This document shows, in pieces, positions 12,629-24,940 of a stretch of DNA of 64,000 nucleotides (position 1 is the first letter of the stretch; every line of letters starts with the position of its first letter). The translations under genes were made by a program, and so were the position numbers. The stretch covers positions 29,836,483 through 29,900,482 of the forward strand of contig CM057155.1 in the NCBI GenBank assembly GCA_029962745.1, given 5' to 3'. Under the pieces are notes generated by a model. The model was not told where the DNA came from and did not search any database. It worked only from the letters and a program-made list of their open reading frames with translations. The DNA is from Echinometra lucunter. Its lineage: Eukaryota; Echinodermata; Echinoidea; Camarodonta; Echinometridae.

Positions 12629-13804
12629 GCTGGGACCCTTCAGGTGCGCCTGTTGCCCCGGGCGCTATTTTTTTTCTAATCTGCAGCACAGATTGGGGCA
12701 TGCCACGTGTAAACCTTATGGCAGAAATGCGGGGGAAAAAACGCCTGGAGAAGTAAAGCTAGCAATGAACGCACGCTATAATGTTTTGGAGAGCTCGTTC
12801 TGGCCGGCAGAGCTTCGTGATATTGGTTGTGCTCTCAGACTGTCAGGATCTCGTGTGTTCTATTCTCGTTCTGGATTTATCTTTTCTTTTTCTTTTTGTT
12901 TTCTTAGTTTTTGGTAACAATGGTGTTTTATTCCGTCGAGAAAAGAGTTAACTTTGATTTTCACATTTGAAGTTCATTTTTATATGACATAATTGGTAAC
13001 AATGGCGTTTAGTCAAAATTATTAGAGAATCATACCGCATCCTAACAGTTTAACATTCTTCAGTCAATCGCTAATGATATTAAAACCCCAATCTGTGCCG
13101 CAGAAAAAAATCCCCTTCGGCTAATTAGGCGCGTCCGTTTACCGTCTGAGAGGCTTTCCCCCACCAAAAGCGGTCTAAATAAATAATTTTCTTGAACTAA
13201 TACATTTTGCACCAAATTCCATGTTTGAGTGAGCAAAAAAAAAAATAAGGCCATAATTACTGGATAATTTCAATATGGTGATATTTTGTTTTCCTCATGT
13301 GTTCATTCAACCGTGAATTGATAAGTATCAATTGCAAATGTTGCAAACACCCTTCCAAAACATGAATTCCTCTGCTTAAGATCAAATTCACAGGGCAAAA
13401 GATGTCAAAACTGCAGTTTTTGCCATTTTCACCTCTTACTCACTCAAGCATGAAATTTGGCGCACAACTCATTTGGTATGTTTGGTAACGAATCAAATTT
13501 ATGTTGCATGCTTTCAAAACGCAGAAAACTTAAAGTATGTTCCGATATCACTGCATCAAAGTCATGGCATGAAGCTTGTGAACTTTTGAAAAATGGCAAT
13601 TTTGTATTTAGGTCGTGATCACTGAAGCGTGACTGAAGGGTTTGCCCTACATTTTACAGGAAATGTATCTGATAAGTGTAGCTACATGAATCTCTAATCA
13701 GATTTCATCAAAGGTTCCTGACTGAAAAAACACATAGATATGTTTTAGGGGGAACTTACTTTTTGTCTTGTGTTTAGTTTTGTATCTTCATCCTTTTGGT
13801 TGAA

Positions 13805-14270
13805 GGCCGCACGCCTGTAAATAGCTCCGGTCATTTTCAGAGATTCCTCCGACCCGTACCAAAGATGACATCATAGTTGAAAAAAATATTCATATAAAAT
13901 CAGAGACACATAGTTAAACACTGTGTTTCATATGTGCATAGAGAGGGATAATTACTGTTTTAGATCAGTCCCATGAGAGAGCAGCACTTGGTCCCATGTG
14001 GATTTTAAGGGGACTTCATTAGTGTGGCAAAAAGCCTTACAACTACTGGAGCTTTGACCAAGTTTTTGTTAGTCTGAGATTCGGCCCCTCTACTGAGAAA
14101 AAATGCTGAAAAAACACCCCTTCATGTTTTCAGCAATTAAAGAATGATGTATGAACTCTTAAAGACAAAAGTTTCAATGTTGTCATTATAAACACTTTTT
14201 TTTCATGAATTTATCAAATTCCATTTTTAACACAGGGGCCTATGGGGAAATATTTACAGGCGTGCGACCC
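13805..14270. mobile_element. Candidate MITE with CGCACGCCTGTAAATA ends
   Basis: The left end GGCCGCACGCCTGTAAATA (13805-13823) is mirrored at 14252-14270 by TATTTACAGGCGTGCGACC, one mismatch apart. The 466-bp interior has no coding frame. This structure fits a non-autonomous inverted-repeat element. No clear target duplication could be identified. Confidence 0.6.
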
Positions 14271-14754
14271 TATGTGACGTCTTTGTAATATGTTCAGAGA
14301 CAATGTTGATGTACTTTGTGTGACCTTTCGTCTTCGCAATCACGAGTTTCATCATCGGACAATATCACAACACAATGTTAATATACTATGTGCAGTTTCT
14401 GCTTGTGATACCCTCGCCTTAGTTCTCCCGTCTTCATACTGGTCTCAGAATATGGTTCGGCGGACTTACTCACTCGAGGAACTATTGAATATCGGTTGTA
14501 GCTTTGACAACGGCTGTCACCCTAAGCTTTTCACTGCTCATAAACGGGCCATTTTCTAGGACTTGGGCACTGCGCGGTTAACAAAACGTGGCTACCGCGG
14601 TTTGACAATGAGACGAAAGTTCAACATGTTCAACATCCCTGTTTACATTTCGACTAGGCCAAGAGCGTCTCCTAGTGTATGTATACGAGATACCGGCATT
14701 ATCATACAGCTAACTGGGACTTCTCCTCTTCCTACGAGAACAAAGCGCAGACCT

Positions 14755-15436
14755 TAGACTACGTTTAGGCCACTGGAATGCCAGATCATTGATCAATAAG
14801 ACAGCTGTCGTCTGTGACCTTGTCCTTGACAATGACCTAGACGTACTCATTGTGAATGAATCTTGGCTTAGGGGTGACCATCGTGACAACCATACTCTAG
14901 CCGACATTAAGACAACAATGCCAAACTATGAGATGCACACACTTCGTGTGTCTAGTTCTGGTGGTGGCATCTGCATTATCCATCGTTCTTCTGTCAAAGT
15001 AACCCTACAAGACTCTGGTGACACTGAGTCCTTCGAGTTGATGGATCTTAACGTTCGGCTTAGCGATGTATCAGTGCTTCACTTATACGCTATTTACAGA
15101 CCATCTCCGTCATCAAGGAACAAACTGATTTCTTCCTTGTTTTTCAAGGAATTTTCTTCTTTGATGGAATCCGTGGCTGTTGCTGACAGCATTCCTCTGC
15201 TGGTTGGCGACTTCAATATTCACGTAGATGACTGTACCGATAAAGATGCAATCGCCTTCGTTGATGCCTTGGAGAATGCTGGTTTCCACCAGCACATCGC
15301 GAATGCAACACCCCGTGGTGGACATACTCTCGACCTATCAATAACTAGGAGGGTCGATGAACTTGTTCCTGAAAATGAATCCATCAGAGGCCTTCCTTCT
15401 GATCATGATGCCATACAGTGCACTCTTAATTTGTAG
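14755..15436 (+). pseudogene. LINE endonuclease domain (APE type)
   Basis: The domain opens with GHWNARSLINKTAVV and contains the glutamate motif NESWLRGD. It also has the GDFNIHVDD block and ends with a LPSDHDAI motif that carries the Asp-His catalytic pair. The motif order matches APE-type endonucleases of non-LTR elements, which nick target DNA to prime reverse transcription. The frame ends at a TAG immediately after the SDH motif, where the linker continues in another frame. Confidence 0.85.
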
Positions 15437-16089
15437 GAAGTTTCGTGATGTTAGTATGGACTCACTCAAGTCTGATATAATAACTTCCTCTCTTACATCT
15501 TCACTCTCGTCATGCTCTTCCGAGGCTGTTCGTCAGTACAATCAGGTGCTCCTTAAACTCTTGGATAAGTATGCACCAGCCCAGAAGTCCAGTGTTTCGT
15601 TAAGGCCACAAGCACCATGGCACACAGGGTCAGTCAGGTCGGCTAAACGAGCTAAACGACTCGTAGAGCGGAGAATGATGAAATCGGGCCTAGAGATTCA
15701 CAGGCTGATATATCAACAGCTCTGCAAGTCTTACAGTAAGACACTTGTCAAATCCAAGTTTCAGTATATGGTAGCTGAGGAAGGAGACTGCGACACCAAA
15801 CAACTTTTCAGGTTCGTCCAAAAACTGCCCTGTCCAGAACCGGTTCATGTGTTTCCGGATGATCAGATGAGGCCTTGGCAAATGACTTTGGTGAATTCTT
15901 TCAGAGGAAAATTCAACAAATCACGTCAGGATGCAGTGTTTCTTCTTGTTCAACTGAGAATATCTCTTCTTGTAGCAGTGAATTTTCTTCTTTTGAGCCT
16001 GTGTCTGAAAGCCAAGACTGAAAGGTGATCGGCGCCATGGCCCCTAAATCTTGTAAACTGGACCATTGTGAAAGCATGTACTGATGAAC

Positions 16090-17092
16090 TTCTGGAAGTG
16101 TGCCAGACAGATTCAAAGTAGCTCATGTCGTTCCCCTTCTAAAGAAGCCTCAACTGGACCGTAGTGATATAAGAAACTATGAACCTATAGCTAACCAGAT
16201 GTTCCTCGCGAAAGTACTTGAAAGAATCGCTAGTCTCCAGTTGAAGGCATATCTTAAGAGAATGATTGATTGCTGAGATGCAGTCAGCCTATCGCTCGTT
16301 CTATCCCACGGAAACAACATTGCTAAAAGCAGTGAACTACCTCCTCCTAGCTGTCGACTAAGGCCATGAGGCAATACTGGTCCTTTTAGAATACAGCGCT
16401 GCTTTTGACACCATTGACCATGATAAATTGATTGACATCCTTGAACGGGAATACGGTATCAATAAGGGCGTGGTCCAGCAGTGGCTGACTTCTTATATCC
16501 AGAATCGGACACAGAAAATCGTTGTCAACGATTCCATTTCTAAGTCATTTTCTATTCCCCAGGGTACCCCGCAGGGATCCGTCACTGGCCCTTTGGCATT
16601 TATACTTTACACCGGTCCCCTAGCGAAAGTCACCAACAATCATAATGGTATTCAGCATATGTTGTATGCCGATGACACCCAGCTGTATAACGTTATTGGG
16701 CCTGGGGGGACTAAGAAGCTTTGGACTTCGCAGGCTACAGCAGTGCATAACGGATATCAAGACCTGGTCGCCCCAGAAAACCCTTAAATTCAGTTACTCA
16801 AAGACTGGCGTCATCCATTTCTTCTCCAAGTTCAGGGTTGCTGAGAGTCTTCCTATGTTGCAGATGGGTGATAGGACGAACATCAAATGCGTTCATGCTG
16901 CAGGCGATCTTTGTGTCATTCTTTATAAGAATCTTACCATAACGGATATACATTCTAAATGTCGAGCAGCAGCTTTGGGAATTTCCAAAATTGGGAAAAT
17001 CAGAAAGTACCTAACAGGCAGTGCAGCGGAGGGCCTTGTTCATGCCTTCGTTTCCTCCAATATGACCATTGTAACAATTTGCCGCAAAAGCA
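16090..17092 (+). pseudogene. LINE reverse transcriptase domain, broken
   Basis: Recognisable RT motifs are YSAAFDTIDHDKL (motif A, about 16393-16431), the block PQGTPQGSVTGPLAF around 16558-16602, and YADDTQLY (motif C) with the catalytic Asp pair at 16671-16676. Upstream, the finger region (PLLKKPQLDRSDIRNYEPI) is interrupted by stops. Downstream, a GISKIGKIRKYL stretch matches the usual post-RT region of CR1/L2 elements. Confidence 0.85.
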
Positions 17093-17642
17093 ATAGCTTG
17101 AACAGAGGAAAGTTTGTGGATGGAGGACCTGATGAGAGGCCAGGTTGGTCGCCAAGGATTGGGGCCGGTCATATTCGCAAGCCTATTCACAAGCTAAGCC
17201 AGCGTCAGGACAGAGGTCAGTAACCTAGTAGCCAAGGAACATGACGATGCACGCTACATCAGAGCTGTACAGATGCCAATCCAAGGGGCTTGGACAGCGT
17301 GGGAAGGGATCCAGCAGAAGAAACTGCCATGGAGGGCTCTCTTCGACATGGGCCCAAAATTACTGCAGTTTTGGGTCGGTGCTTCACCAGCCAACTTGAA
17401 AAGATGGGGCTTGAGTGAGGAAGAGGCCTGCCAACTTTGCAATCAGCGTGCAACATCAACCCACATTCTGGAAGGTTGCTCGACTAGTCTGCAACAGGGC
17501 CGTTATACTTGGAGGCACAACCGAGTGCTTGAAATTATCGGCTGTGAAATTAAGCAATTCCCAAGCTTCGGGAAGTGAAGTGAAGCAAGGCAAGATTTCC
17601 AGAGCAAGAAAACGAACCAGTCTTGACGGCGCAAAAGACTGA
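17093..17642 (+). mobile_element. Second retroelement fragment, Cys-His C-terminus
   Basis: A different element begins abruptly here. Its frame at about 17220-17576 carries GAWTAWEG, then a zinc-binding pattern CQLCNQRATSTHILEGC (C-x2-C-x7-H-x4-C), then GRYTWRHNRVLE. That motif combination is common at the C-terminus of certain metazoan retroelement polyproteins. Upstream, GRQGLG-like residues are in a different frame. It is probably a separate insertion or a rearranged junction with the LINE to its left. Confidence 0.65.
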
Positions 17643-17672
17643 AATCTTCTACTAGATCTGAAGGAGAAGCTT

Positions 17673-17690
17673 CCCCCCCCCCCCCCCCCT
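17673..17690. repeat. Poly-C tract
   Basis: A C-run of about 18 bases. The following 17700-18340 has no recognised feature. Confidence 0.9.
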
Positions 17691-18348
17691 TTCCATTGTG
17701 GTTACCAATTTGTTTGCGTCCAGACATCGTTATTGGGGTTAGGGTTACTGAGAGGGTGCGTCTTATGGAGCTGACTGTACCAGACTGTACCAGACAAAGC
17801 TGGAATGCAGAGAGCACATGAAAGGAAAGCAAGGCAATACGTGGCGGTCCTCCTAGAAGCTGAATAAAAACGGATGGAATGTTGTACTTTGGCCGATTGA
17901 GGTTTTTGCGACCACTCTCTTCTAAGTGTACTCACTCATCTTGGTGTAGGGGCAAGAGAGAAGAAGATTGACATGCTTGCTTACTCATGCGCACTGAAGT
18001 CTTCTTTTCACCTGTGGCTACTCAGGATTTATTATATGTCTATGGACCCGACTTCTTTCTATTCTACTTAACTTAGCCAGACTTGACAACGCGTCGCTGA
18101 ACGCGCAGTAGCTACTACGCGTCACCATCACAAATAGCAGTCATGATCATGATCGCGACGCACATCAACAAAAAGGTAAGTTTGAAATCCGTCTGGCAAA
18201 GACAGTCGCATATATTTGTGTGACTGTCTTAAGAAACGATTTTTTTTTCCTTTTGTTAACATCCTCGTTGCATCTGGTCACTAAGGAAGAGCGCGACTTA
18301 CTAAACTGTTTATTTGTTGACGCTCACCGCCTTCCGGATTTGAGAGAT

Positions 18349-18700
18349 CTTTATGCCAGTTTCGGTTTTGTTATACTTTGGATTACCGGACTCACATATT
18401 ATCCCCCTACAACGCATGCAGAACATTGAAACTAGGTTAATTACACTTACCAGGAAACATGATCACATCACTCCTGTTATCTGCTCTCTTCACTGGCTCC
18501 CGGTCTCTCAACGAATAATCTACAAAGTTCTGCTCCTGACGTAAAAAGCAAAGCATGGACTTGTTAATTCTTACATCATCAACCTCCTCTTCCCCAAGAC
18601 CCTCCATCTACCATGAGACTTCGTTCATCTTCCGATGCTCATCTGCACTTTGCCCCTGGACCGCGAACTCGAACAAGATACGGAGACCGCAGGGGCGTAA
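18349..18700 (+). mobile_element. 3' fragment of a CR1/L2-type LINE
   Basis: The frame reads YFGLPDSHIIPLQRMQN, then CSLHWLPVSQRIIYKVLLL, then after a stop KHGLVNSYI, and in a shifted frame an R-T-R-tyrosine-G-D ending. These are standard C-terminal motifs of CR1/L2 elements. It overlaps in coverage with the end of the LINE at 14290-17092 (both contain the GLP region), so it is probably a separate copy. Confidence 0.75.
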
Positions 18701-18883
18701 CAGGTGCCTGTTATCAGGGGGGAGCAGAGCCAAAAATTTCCCGGTAACTGGTCTAGAATCTGTGGCGTAGCTAGGATTTCATTTTAGGGGTGGTAGTGAT
18801 TCCGCGAAGAGTGCGAAGAAATTACTAAGCGCGCAAAGTGCGCTCCCTAGAGGGGAGAGTGCAGGTTTCCCGGTTACTAAGTC

Positions 18884-18932
18884 TAGAATATTATTATTAT
18901 AATTATTATAATTATTATCATTATTATTATCA

Positions 18933-18963
<31 letters not shown>

Positions 18964-18985
18964 TTTATCTATCTATTTATTTGAC
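18884..18985. repeat. (ATT)n/(ATTT)n microsatellite
   Basis: ATT units pass into ATTT and ATCT units. Its position downstream of the LINE fragment suits a LINE or SINE tail, although about 180 bp separate them. The following 18986-19300 holds nothing recognised. Confidence 0.85.
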
Positions 18986-19317
18986 CACATTAAAAAAAAA
19001 GGCACAGGTACAGTACATCAATAGCAGCAGATAAATACATAATGAGAATTCAATGAAAAAACATGTAAAAAAGATCAGGGAGCAACAAGTGGGTCAGGGT
19101 GCACAAAAGTGAAGTACATCACTATTGCCCGGAGGCATGTGCCCCTACACCTGCTACTCCCAAGACATACATGATAAAAAATTCGTAACATAGAATAATG
19201 CACATAATGAAGAAAGTAATGTCAGTAAATAATAGATAAATTAATATTAATTTTTAAAAAATGATTTAAAATTTGATTTTAAAAATGCTATGTACAAAAT
19301 CTATCCCTACAATATTG

Positions 19318-20280
19318 AACAAGAGTTGTAATATGAAAAGTTGCATGAAATAAGCAAAGCTATTCTGTTGTGCAGAGCAAGATATAGCAAATTGACACCA
19401 GACCGAATAAAAGTGAAAGATACCGGTATTAAAATTGCTCTTTTGATTCTCAGTTCTGTTTTTGTTCCTTTAGTTGTTGTTGATTCCTCATATAGGAATA
19501 CTGCTATCTTGATCAAAGACTGCATATTTTGTATTTTTATTTGGTTTAAAACAAGAAATCAGATCTTAAGTTGTTTTTTTTTAAGTTGGTAAAACATTAC
19601 AAAAATTGAAACTCGTCATTAAAGCCTGAAGTGTGTTAAACCTTTGATGAGGAGTTGTCATTTTTTGTCTTAATTGTATACCTGTGTGGGAAATTAAATG
19701 ATACATTGTTTGTTTCATTTTTGTGTACGACCTTCATGAAAAGAAGAGGGAAACAAGAAAGGTATGTTGGATTATGACTTATTCAATTATAGATAAATAA
19801 CTATTAAAAGAAAAACAAGTAGAACCGTAACATTCTCGAAAACCACTTGATCCGTGTAATGTTTCCCAACTACAGCAAATGTAGGGTTATTATGTAAAAG
19901 GAATATGACAAGTTCAGTCAAGACAAAGGCCTTCATGGAATTAACTTCATGAAGTGTTACTGGATGAATTGTCAAAAGTAAACAAACTTAAATGAAGTTA
20001 GAGTAAATTGTTTTGAAACAAAGTGAACAAAACATAAAACAACATTATGCAATCTTTGATCAAGATAGCAATACATGTATTTTTATGCAAGGAATCAATA
20101 ACAATAACAGGAACAAAAACAAAAATGAGAATGAAAAGGGCAGTTTTAAGAACTTGTCATACCCGCCCCCCCCCCCCCTCTCAAACTCATAATATTTTGG
20201 TAGAACTTGAAAATCTTTGTGACATAACAGCGAAAGTTGCAAGTTACATGTACTTTAACTTTTGCACAAATCTGACAACT
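19318..20280. mobile_element. Long inverted-repeat element, about 1 kb
   Basis: Two arms of roughly 220 bp face each other: 19318-19535 and 20045-20280. The best-matching part is CTATCTTGATCAAAGACTGCAT on the left against ATGCAATCTTTGATCAAGATAG on the right, and similarity continues with indels through the arms. The right arm also carries a C-run at 20164-20177. The interior (19536-20044) has no transposase frame. The element is unidentified. Confidence 0.65.
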
Positions 20281-20603
20281 TAAGGCGGCATTTTCCTTGG
20301 TGAGGGTTTTTTTTTTTTATGTATTCTTGAATATCCTACATAAAGATACAAATTATTTAGAGAAATTGGAAAAGTATGAAGTGTTGAAATGTACTTCTCT
20401 AAGTATTATTTTATGATAAACAGAAAACATCAAGTTATTGTGATGACCTTCATTTGAAATATTATTGCAGTTGTAATGTGCATTGTGAATGTGAATACTA
20501 TACTACTGACAGTCCTCGAATGATTACGAAGAATTCCATAAAGAAAGTATATCAATATTTCAATGTATTTTTGTTTGCTGATTCATTTTCATGTCATTAT
20601 CCA

Positions 20604-20765
20604 AATTTTGGCGGCCATTTTGAAAAGCGCCCTTATTCTGGACCATTTTATAGATTCTGAAATGCAAACGTAGCTTCTGTATATATTACTCTAATCAAAA
20701 CCAATACAAAAAGTTGTCAAACATGGGATTTTGGCTGCCATTTTGAAAAAAGCGCCCTCACGGAA
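20604..20765. repeat. Degenerate direct repeat
   Basis: TTTTGGCGGCCATTTTGAAAAGCGCCCT near 20605 recurs near 20728 with few changes, about 125 bp apart. It immediately precedes the GPCR pseudogene. Confidence 0.6.
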
Positions 20766-20864
20766 AAAATTCTCAGGATACAGCCTGTTTACCTGAGATA
20801 TTCTTGTTCAGAATGAAAAACTGGTCTAGAAAAACCACATGAAAATTTCTCCTTCTCCAGGTGG

Positions 20865-23105
20865 CACCTCCCTGAATTATAACCCGGACTATAAGTTGGT
20901 ACCTCATCACAAAGAACCGCTTACAATCTATAGCACCCGAAATATCTGCATCATTATTGCGTTCTCATGGTTTTTTACTTTTGTTGTCGCTGGCATAATT
21001 CACGTTGTTGATGCGATTTCAGCAATTCATTATACGGCTCTTTTCGTCGAGGGTCGTTGGATCCTGGGACATTATCATAGTTGCCTATTTGAAAATATGG
21101 AGATTTGTTATGAAGAGCGAAAAGCCACAATTTAATCATCTTTTTCTCTCAATCCCCAGTCCATCTGCTCAACTAATGAAAAATATCAAAGTTATTTTTT
21201 TTTAATTCGTATGGAATGGAAAACCAGACAAAGTTAGTAGGGAACAAATACTTGGTTCTTACGAAGAAAGGGGATTGAAAATGATAGATATAGAATGTTT
21301 TAACAAAGCATTAAAATTGACATGTTTGAGAAGATTTCTTTTAAGAAAATGTGATGACGTAGAAAGCTTATTGGGATTTTTTTTTAGGACAGCCTTTCCA
21401 CCTATTTTAAGGAGACAAATATTTCTATAACATATCAGAAAAAATTAGTAATCCATTTTGGAAAGAAATTTTTTCCATGCTGTTTTTGATATTTAAAAAA
21501 TCTGAAAATATAAATTGGTTAGCGCAACCTTTATGGAAAAATAGTAGAATACAAATAGATGGAAAGTCTGTTTATTTCAAACAGTGGCAAGATAAGGGTA
21601 TAAGATTTATTAATGATTTAATAGATCGAGAAGGAAATATTATATCTTTAACTGAATGTGAATCTAAGTTTGATTTAAAGGTCAATTTTTGCAATATTTT
21701 TCAATATGTCAGGCTCTAAGATGTGCGTTTAATTGAAACTTCCAAAACCTAAGTCATAGAATATGTGAGCCATTTGTTATGCCTTTTATTTCTCCTATAA
21801 TGCGTGATAAAAAGGGATGTAAAAATATATACAAACTACTGACAGGAAATAAAGATTCTGCCAAAACTATTGCAACAAAATGGGGAAAGAATTCGAATAA
21901 TCTTTTAGATCACACTAAAATACCGGATTTAAATATAATGACTTTCAGATTCACAACGGACATTCGGCTAAAGTATTTCCAATACAAAGTTTTCAATAGA
22001 ATTGTGTTTTTAAGACATTCTATTTAAACTAAAGATCACCAATACTGAGTGCTGTACATTTTGTTATACTGTAAAGGAAACAATTGAACACTTCTTTTAC
22101 TTCTGTATTTTCAGTAGAAATATTTGGAGTAAAGTAGAAACGTGGATATCATCTCCTATGTTTTCTCTTAAGTTTACTCCAATATATATAGAATATATTG
22201 TTTGGATATAAAGAAAAGCGAAATGATGCTTTGAATTGTATTATTATTTTAGTAAAATAACAATCATTCTTCTCAAGGCTGAACAAGACTATGCCCGATT
22301 TTAAGAAGATACAAAAAGTAATACAAACTTATTATTTAGATGAATGTTACATTAACGATATGAATGTGAAAGGAAAAGATTTTACTTTGAAATGGAGTAT
22401 GTTTAAACATTTGTTTGAATAATGTATGTGATTTGACTTCTGTAAACGTGCAAGTTTTCATTTATTGTAAATAAAATGCCCATTGGGGCAAAAATATGGA
22501 GAAAAAAAGAGCGAAAAGACAATGTCAAAATTTCTTGCAAACAAGCAAAATAACATTATTTCTACTACGAGTGATAACAACTGCGGTCCATCAGCAAGTT
22601 CGATCAGTGATCCTTCTACTTCGCGCACAACTTCATCTCCTGAGCAGTCTCCATATAAGACTACTACTGCTCTACAGCCACCATGTGAGACTACTAAAGC
22701 TCTGTGGACCGGCCAATACCTGGTCCAATGGAACGCGGAAAGACCTCGGACAGTAAGAGTCCTGCAGAAGTTTCTCAAGGTGTACGCTTATCGGAAACGG
22801 ATCGTGCATTCCAGAGGCGGACAAAGACAGTGGCTGTTACCAATAACCTCCTAGTGGTTCTTGCTGTTTCTATCATCTGTTTTATTCCTTATCCATGCAC
22901 TTTGTACATGTATTTTGATCCAACATTTTCTAATGTCCAGCTCTGGGGTGTGGCCCTTCTGTTGTCAAAAAGCTGTGTTAATCCCATCATCTACGCCAGA
23001 CGAATTCGTATATTTAAGGAGGTGATGGTGTGTATCATGCGATGCAGACTGGAAAGCATTCCGATGCCTGTAGACTTTGTACGGAAAATGAGAACTACTC
23101 ACTAA
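20865..23105 (+). pseudogene. Rhodopsin-family GPCR pseudogene, LINE-interrupted
   Basis: A decayed paralogue of the intact receptor at 28773. The match starts at the end of TM3 (about 20890); TM1-TM3 are absent. TM4 reads NICIIIAFSWFF, close to NICIMIAFSWLL of the intact gene. A one-base deletion near 21072 shifts the frame before the TM5 end (AYLKIWRFVMKSEK). A LINE occupies 21125-22506. The third intracellular loop resumes rich in Ser/Thr, with a second frameshift near 22700. TM6 (CFIPYPCTLYMY) and TM7 (NPIIYARRIRIFKEVM) are then intact to a TAA at 23103-23105. The final 130 residues remain readable, so inactivation may be fairly recent. Confidence 0.9.
21113..22518 (+). mobile_element. 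5'-truncated L1/Tx1-type LINE with 12-bp target duplication
   Basis: The exact 12-mer AAGAGCGAAAAG flanks the insert at 21113-21124 and 22507-22518. Reading across the duplication restores one continuous GPCR frame. The insert carries only the C-terminal part of an L1/Tx1-like ORF2: WNGKPDKVSREQILGSYEE, GLKMIDIECFNKALK, later WQDKGIRFINDLIDREGN, and a zinc pattern CCTFCYTVKETIEHFFYFC. Several frameshifts and stops are present. The 3' end contains AATAAA (about 22471) and an A-rich stretch, as expected for target-primed insertion. Confidence 0.85.
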
Positions 23106-23169
23106 AACATGCATACACCGATTATTGTGGTCAAAGGGGTTCCGAAAAAAGCTGTGGAACTTTGTTTTA

Positions 23170-23217
23170 GTAGTAATAGTAGTAGTAGTAGTGTAAGAGA
23201 GAGAGAGAGAGAGAGTG
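23170..23217. repeat. (AGT)n and (GA)n microsatellite
   Basis: Short AGT units followed by GAGA units just downstream of the GPCR pseudogene. Confidence 0.85.
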
Positions 23218-24940
23218 AGTTTGACACAATATTGGCAAACCCTGTTGCCATGATTGTATAAAACTCTGGATACATAGAGCTTAAGAAATATCTATCATAC
23301 AACTTTAATGCAGAGGTATGATTACAATAGAATGCGAAAACTGAAATCGTTTTTTTATGATTAGAATTAGAAACTTTTTACTCTCTGTCCTAATTTGTCA
23401 GATTGCTCTTTTTGAAAAGTGCGGCATATCAGCGTCGTTTCCGTCATGATAACAGTAATGTGTGGATGTGTAGCCTAAGTCCAAATCTTTTATGACAGCA
23501 CTGAATAACACTTTGGTTTAATTCTGAAGATATTATTCCATTAGTCATCCAAGAAAAAAATTCATAATAAAAATGATTTTTTTCTGGCATTTACTTCACT
23601 TCACTTCATTTTAACCTACTGGAAGTACGTAACTATCATATACATTATCTGCATATTGACAGCGAGTCTATGACTATAGTCCCTCTACACATAATGGGAA
23701 TAAAGCAATAAAAATTTGTAGAGTTGAGAGAGCACCTACATGTACAAAGTAAGGATATAAAATAAATTATGTGTGAGCTGCTAAGCATTGTCACTCCTAT
23801 ATAATCTTTACATGGGGGTCCAGTTGATGATAGGGCAGTTGCTTGTTGGGGGGGGGGGGTAAGACAGGCACGGGTCTTATTTTGAGCTTGGAGGGGGTCG
23901 TTCGGTGGATTCGTGGTGTCAGGGTCTGTTTCTCCTATATTTAGTGGGCTGGTCGCCAAGAAATAAAAATAGCAACGAAATCCAGCAACCGACTTTCATT
24001 TCTACTTGTGCCTGTTGTAGGAAGTACTACGAGCACGAGCATGTCGGTAATTTGGCTGCCTAATGACAACTTTTCTGCTGCGAAGCGACTATTAGTGGTG
24101 GAATGCTTGGACGAGAGTGGTATCTTTGCTCTTATCCCCTCTTATCCCCATCCCACTATCTCTCTCTCTCTCTCCCTCTCTCTCTTTCCCTCACTGTACT
24201 CTCCAACAAATGGTCGGTTCATATTTTAACCAACGTATTTTCTTTAATTTTGCAAACTGTTTTAAGAGTATACTCCCTTCAACATTTCAGTGTTTCAAGC
24301 CCAATCCCCTCCACCATGGTGTGTTCATTCAGTATAAGTGCTGATGCTTTTTCGATTTACATTACAGTATATGAATTAGGACTTGCTATGTCCCTTTCTC
24401 TTTTACTCTTCCTTCTTTTCTCAGTCAGATTATTTTTCTTTCACTCTTCTAGGCCTGAAGGTTCACTTTTTTCTTTTTGCTTCATTAAAACAATTCATTT
24501 ATAAAATTCCGAAAGAAAAGGTTAAAAAATCCAGACCATCAAAAATTTCCAGAGATTTCCATTTCAACAGCAGTACCCCCGCGATAGCCAAATGCATTAC
24601 GAAAAATATTTTTGCCATTTTTTTGTCAACTCGCTTTGAGATGAAAGAGGAATAATGGCATGTAAACAGCTAATGGTAGCAAAGGAAACATGGATTAACT
24701 GTACATTGGGAGTTTGGAGAGTTTCCTACACCGGGCACTCGATATTTTGGCCCAATGGAGTGTTTTGAGTTGTAACCTAAGGGCCGGTTTGATATCAATA
24801 GTTAACACTCTAAATATTTGTATTTCATTTTGGTATGAAATAATATTACTATTTTAGTCATACATGTAGTACTTGTTCAGTTCAGTTCGTGTTGTTTTTT
24901 TTTCTCATGTATAAAAAAACAAACAAACAAATTACAATAA
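23218..24940. other. No gene recognised
   Basis: AT-rich sequence with a G-run at about 23847-23858 and a CT-rich run at 24158-24190. Short frames here are low-complexity (Ser/Leu). No splice-bounded exon was found. Confidence 0.5.

Larger units (their letters stand above)
14290..17092 (+). mobile_element. Decayed CR1/L2-type LINE (endonuclease + RT)
   Basis: A non-LTR retrotransposon remnant on the plus strand. In order: a basic spacer (about 14450-14757), an APE-type endonuclease (14755-15436), a linker, a reverse transcriptase and part of the downstream region. Frameshifts and stops (for example around 15436 and 16275) show it is dead. The sequence stops matching just after a DHCNNLPQKQ-like stretch at about 17092, where the next retroelement fragment begins. 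Assignment to the CR1/L2 group rests on motif style only. Confidence 0.85.
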
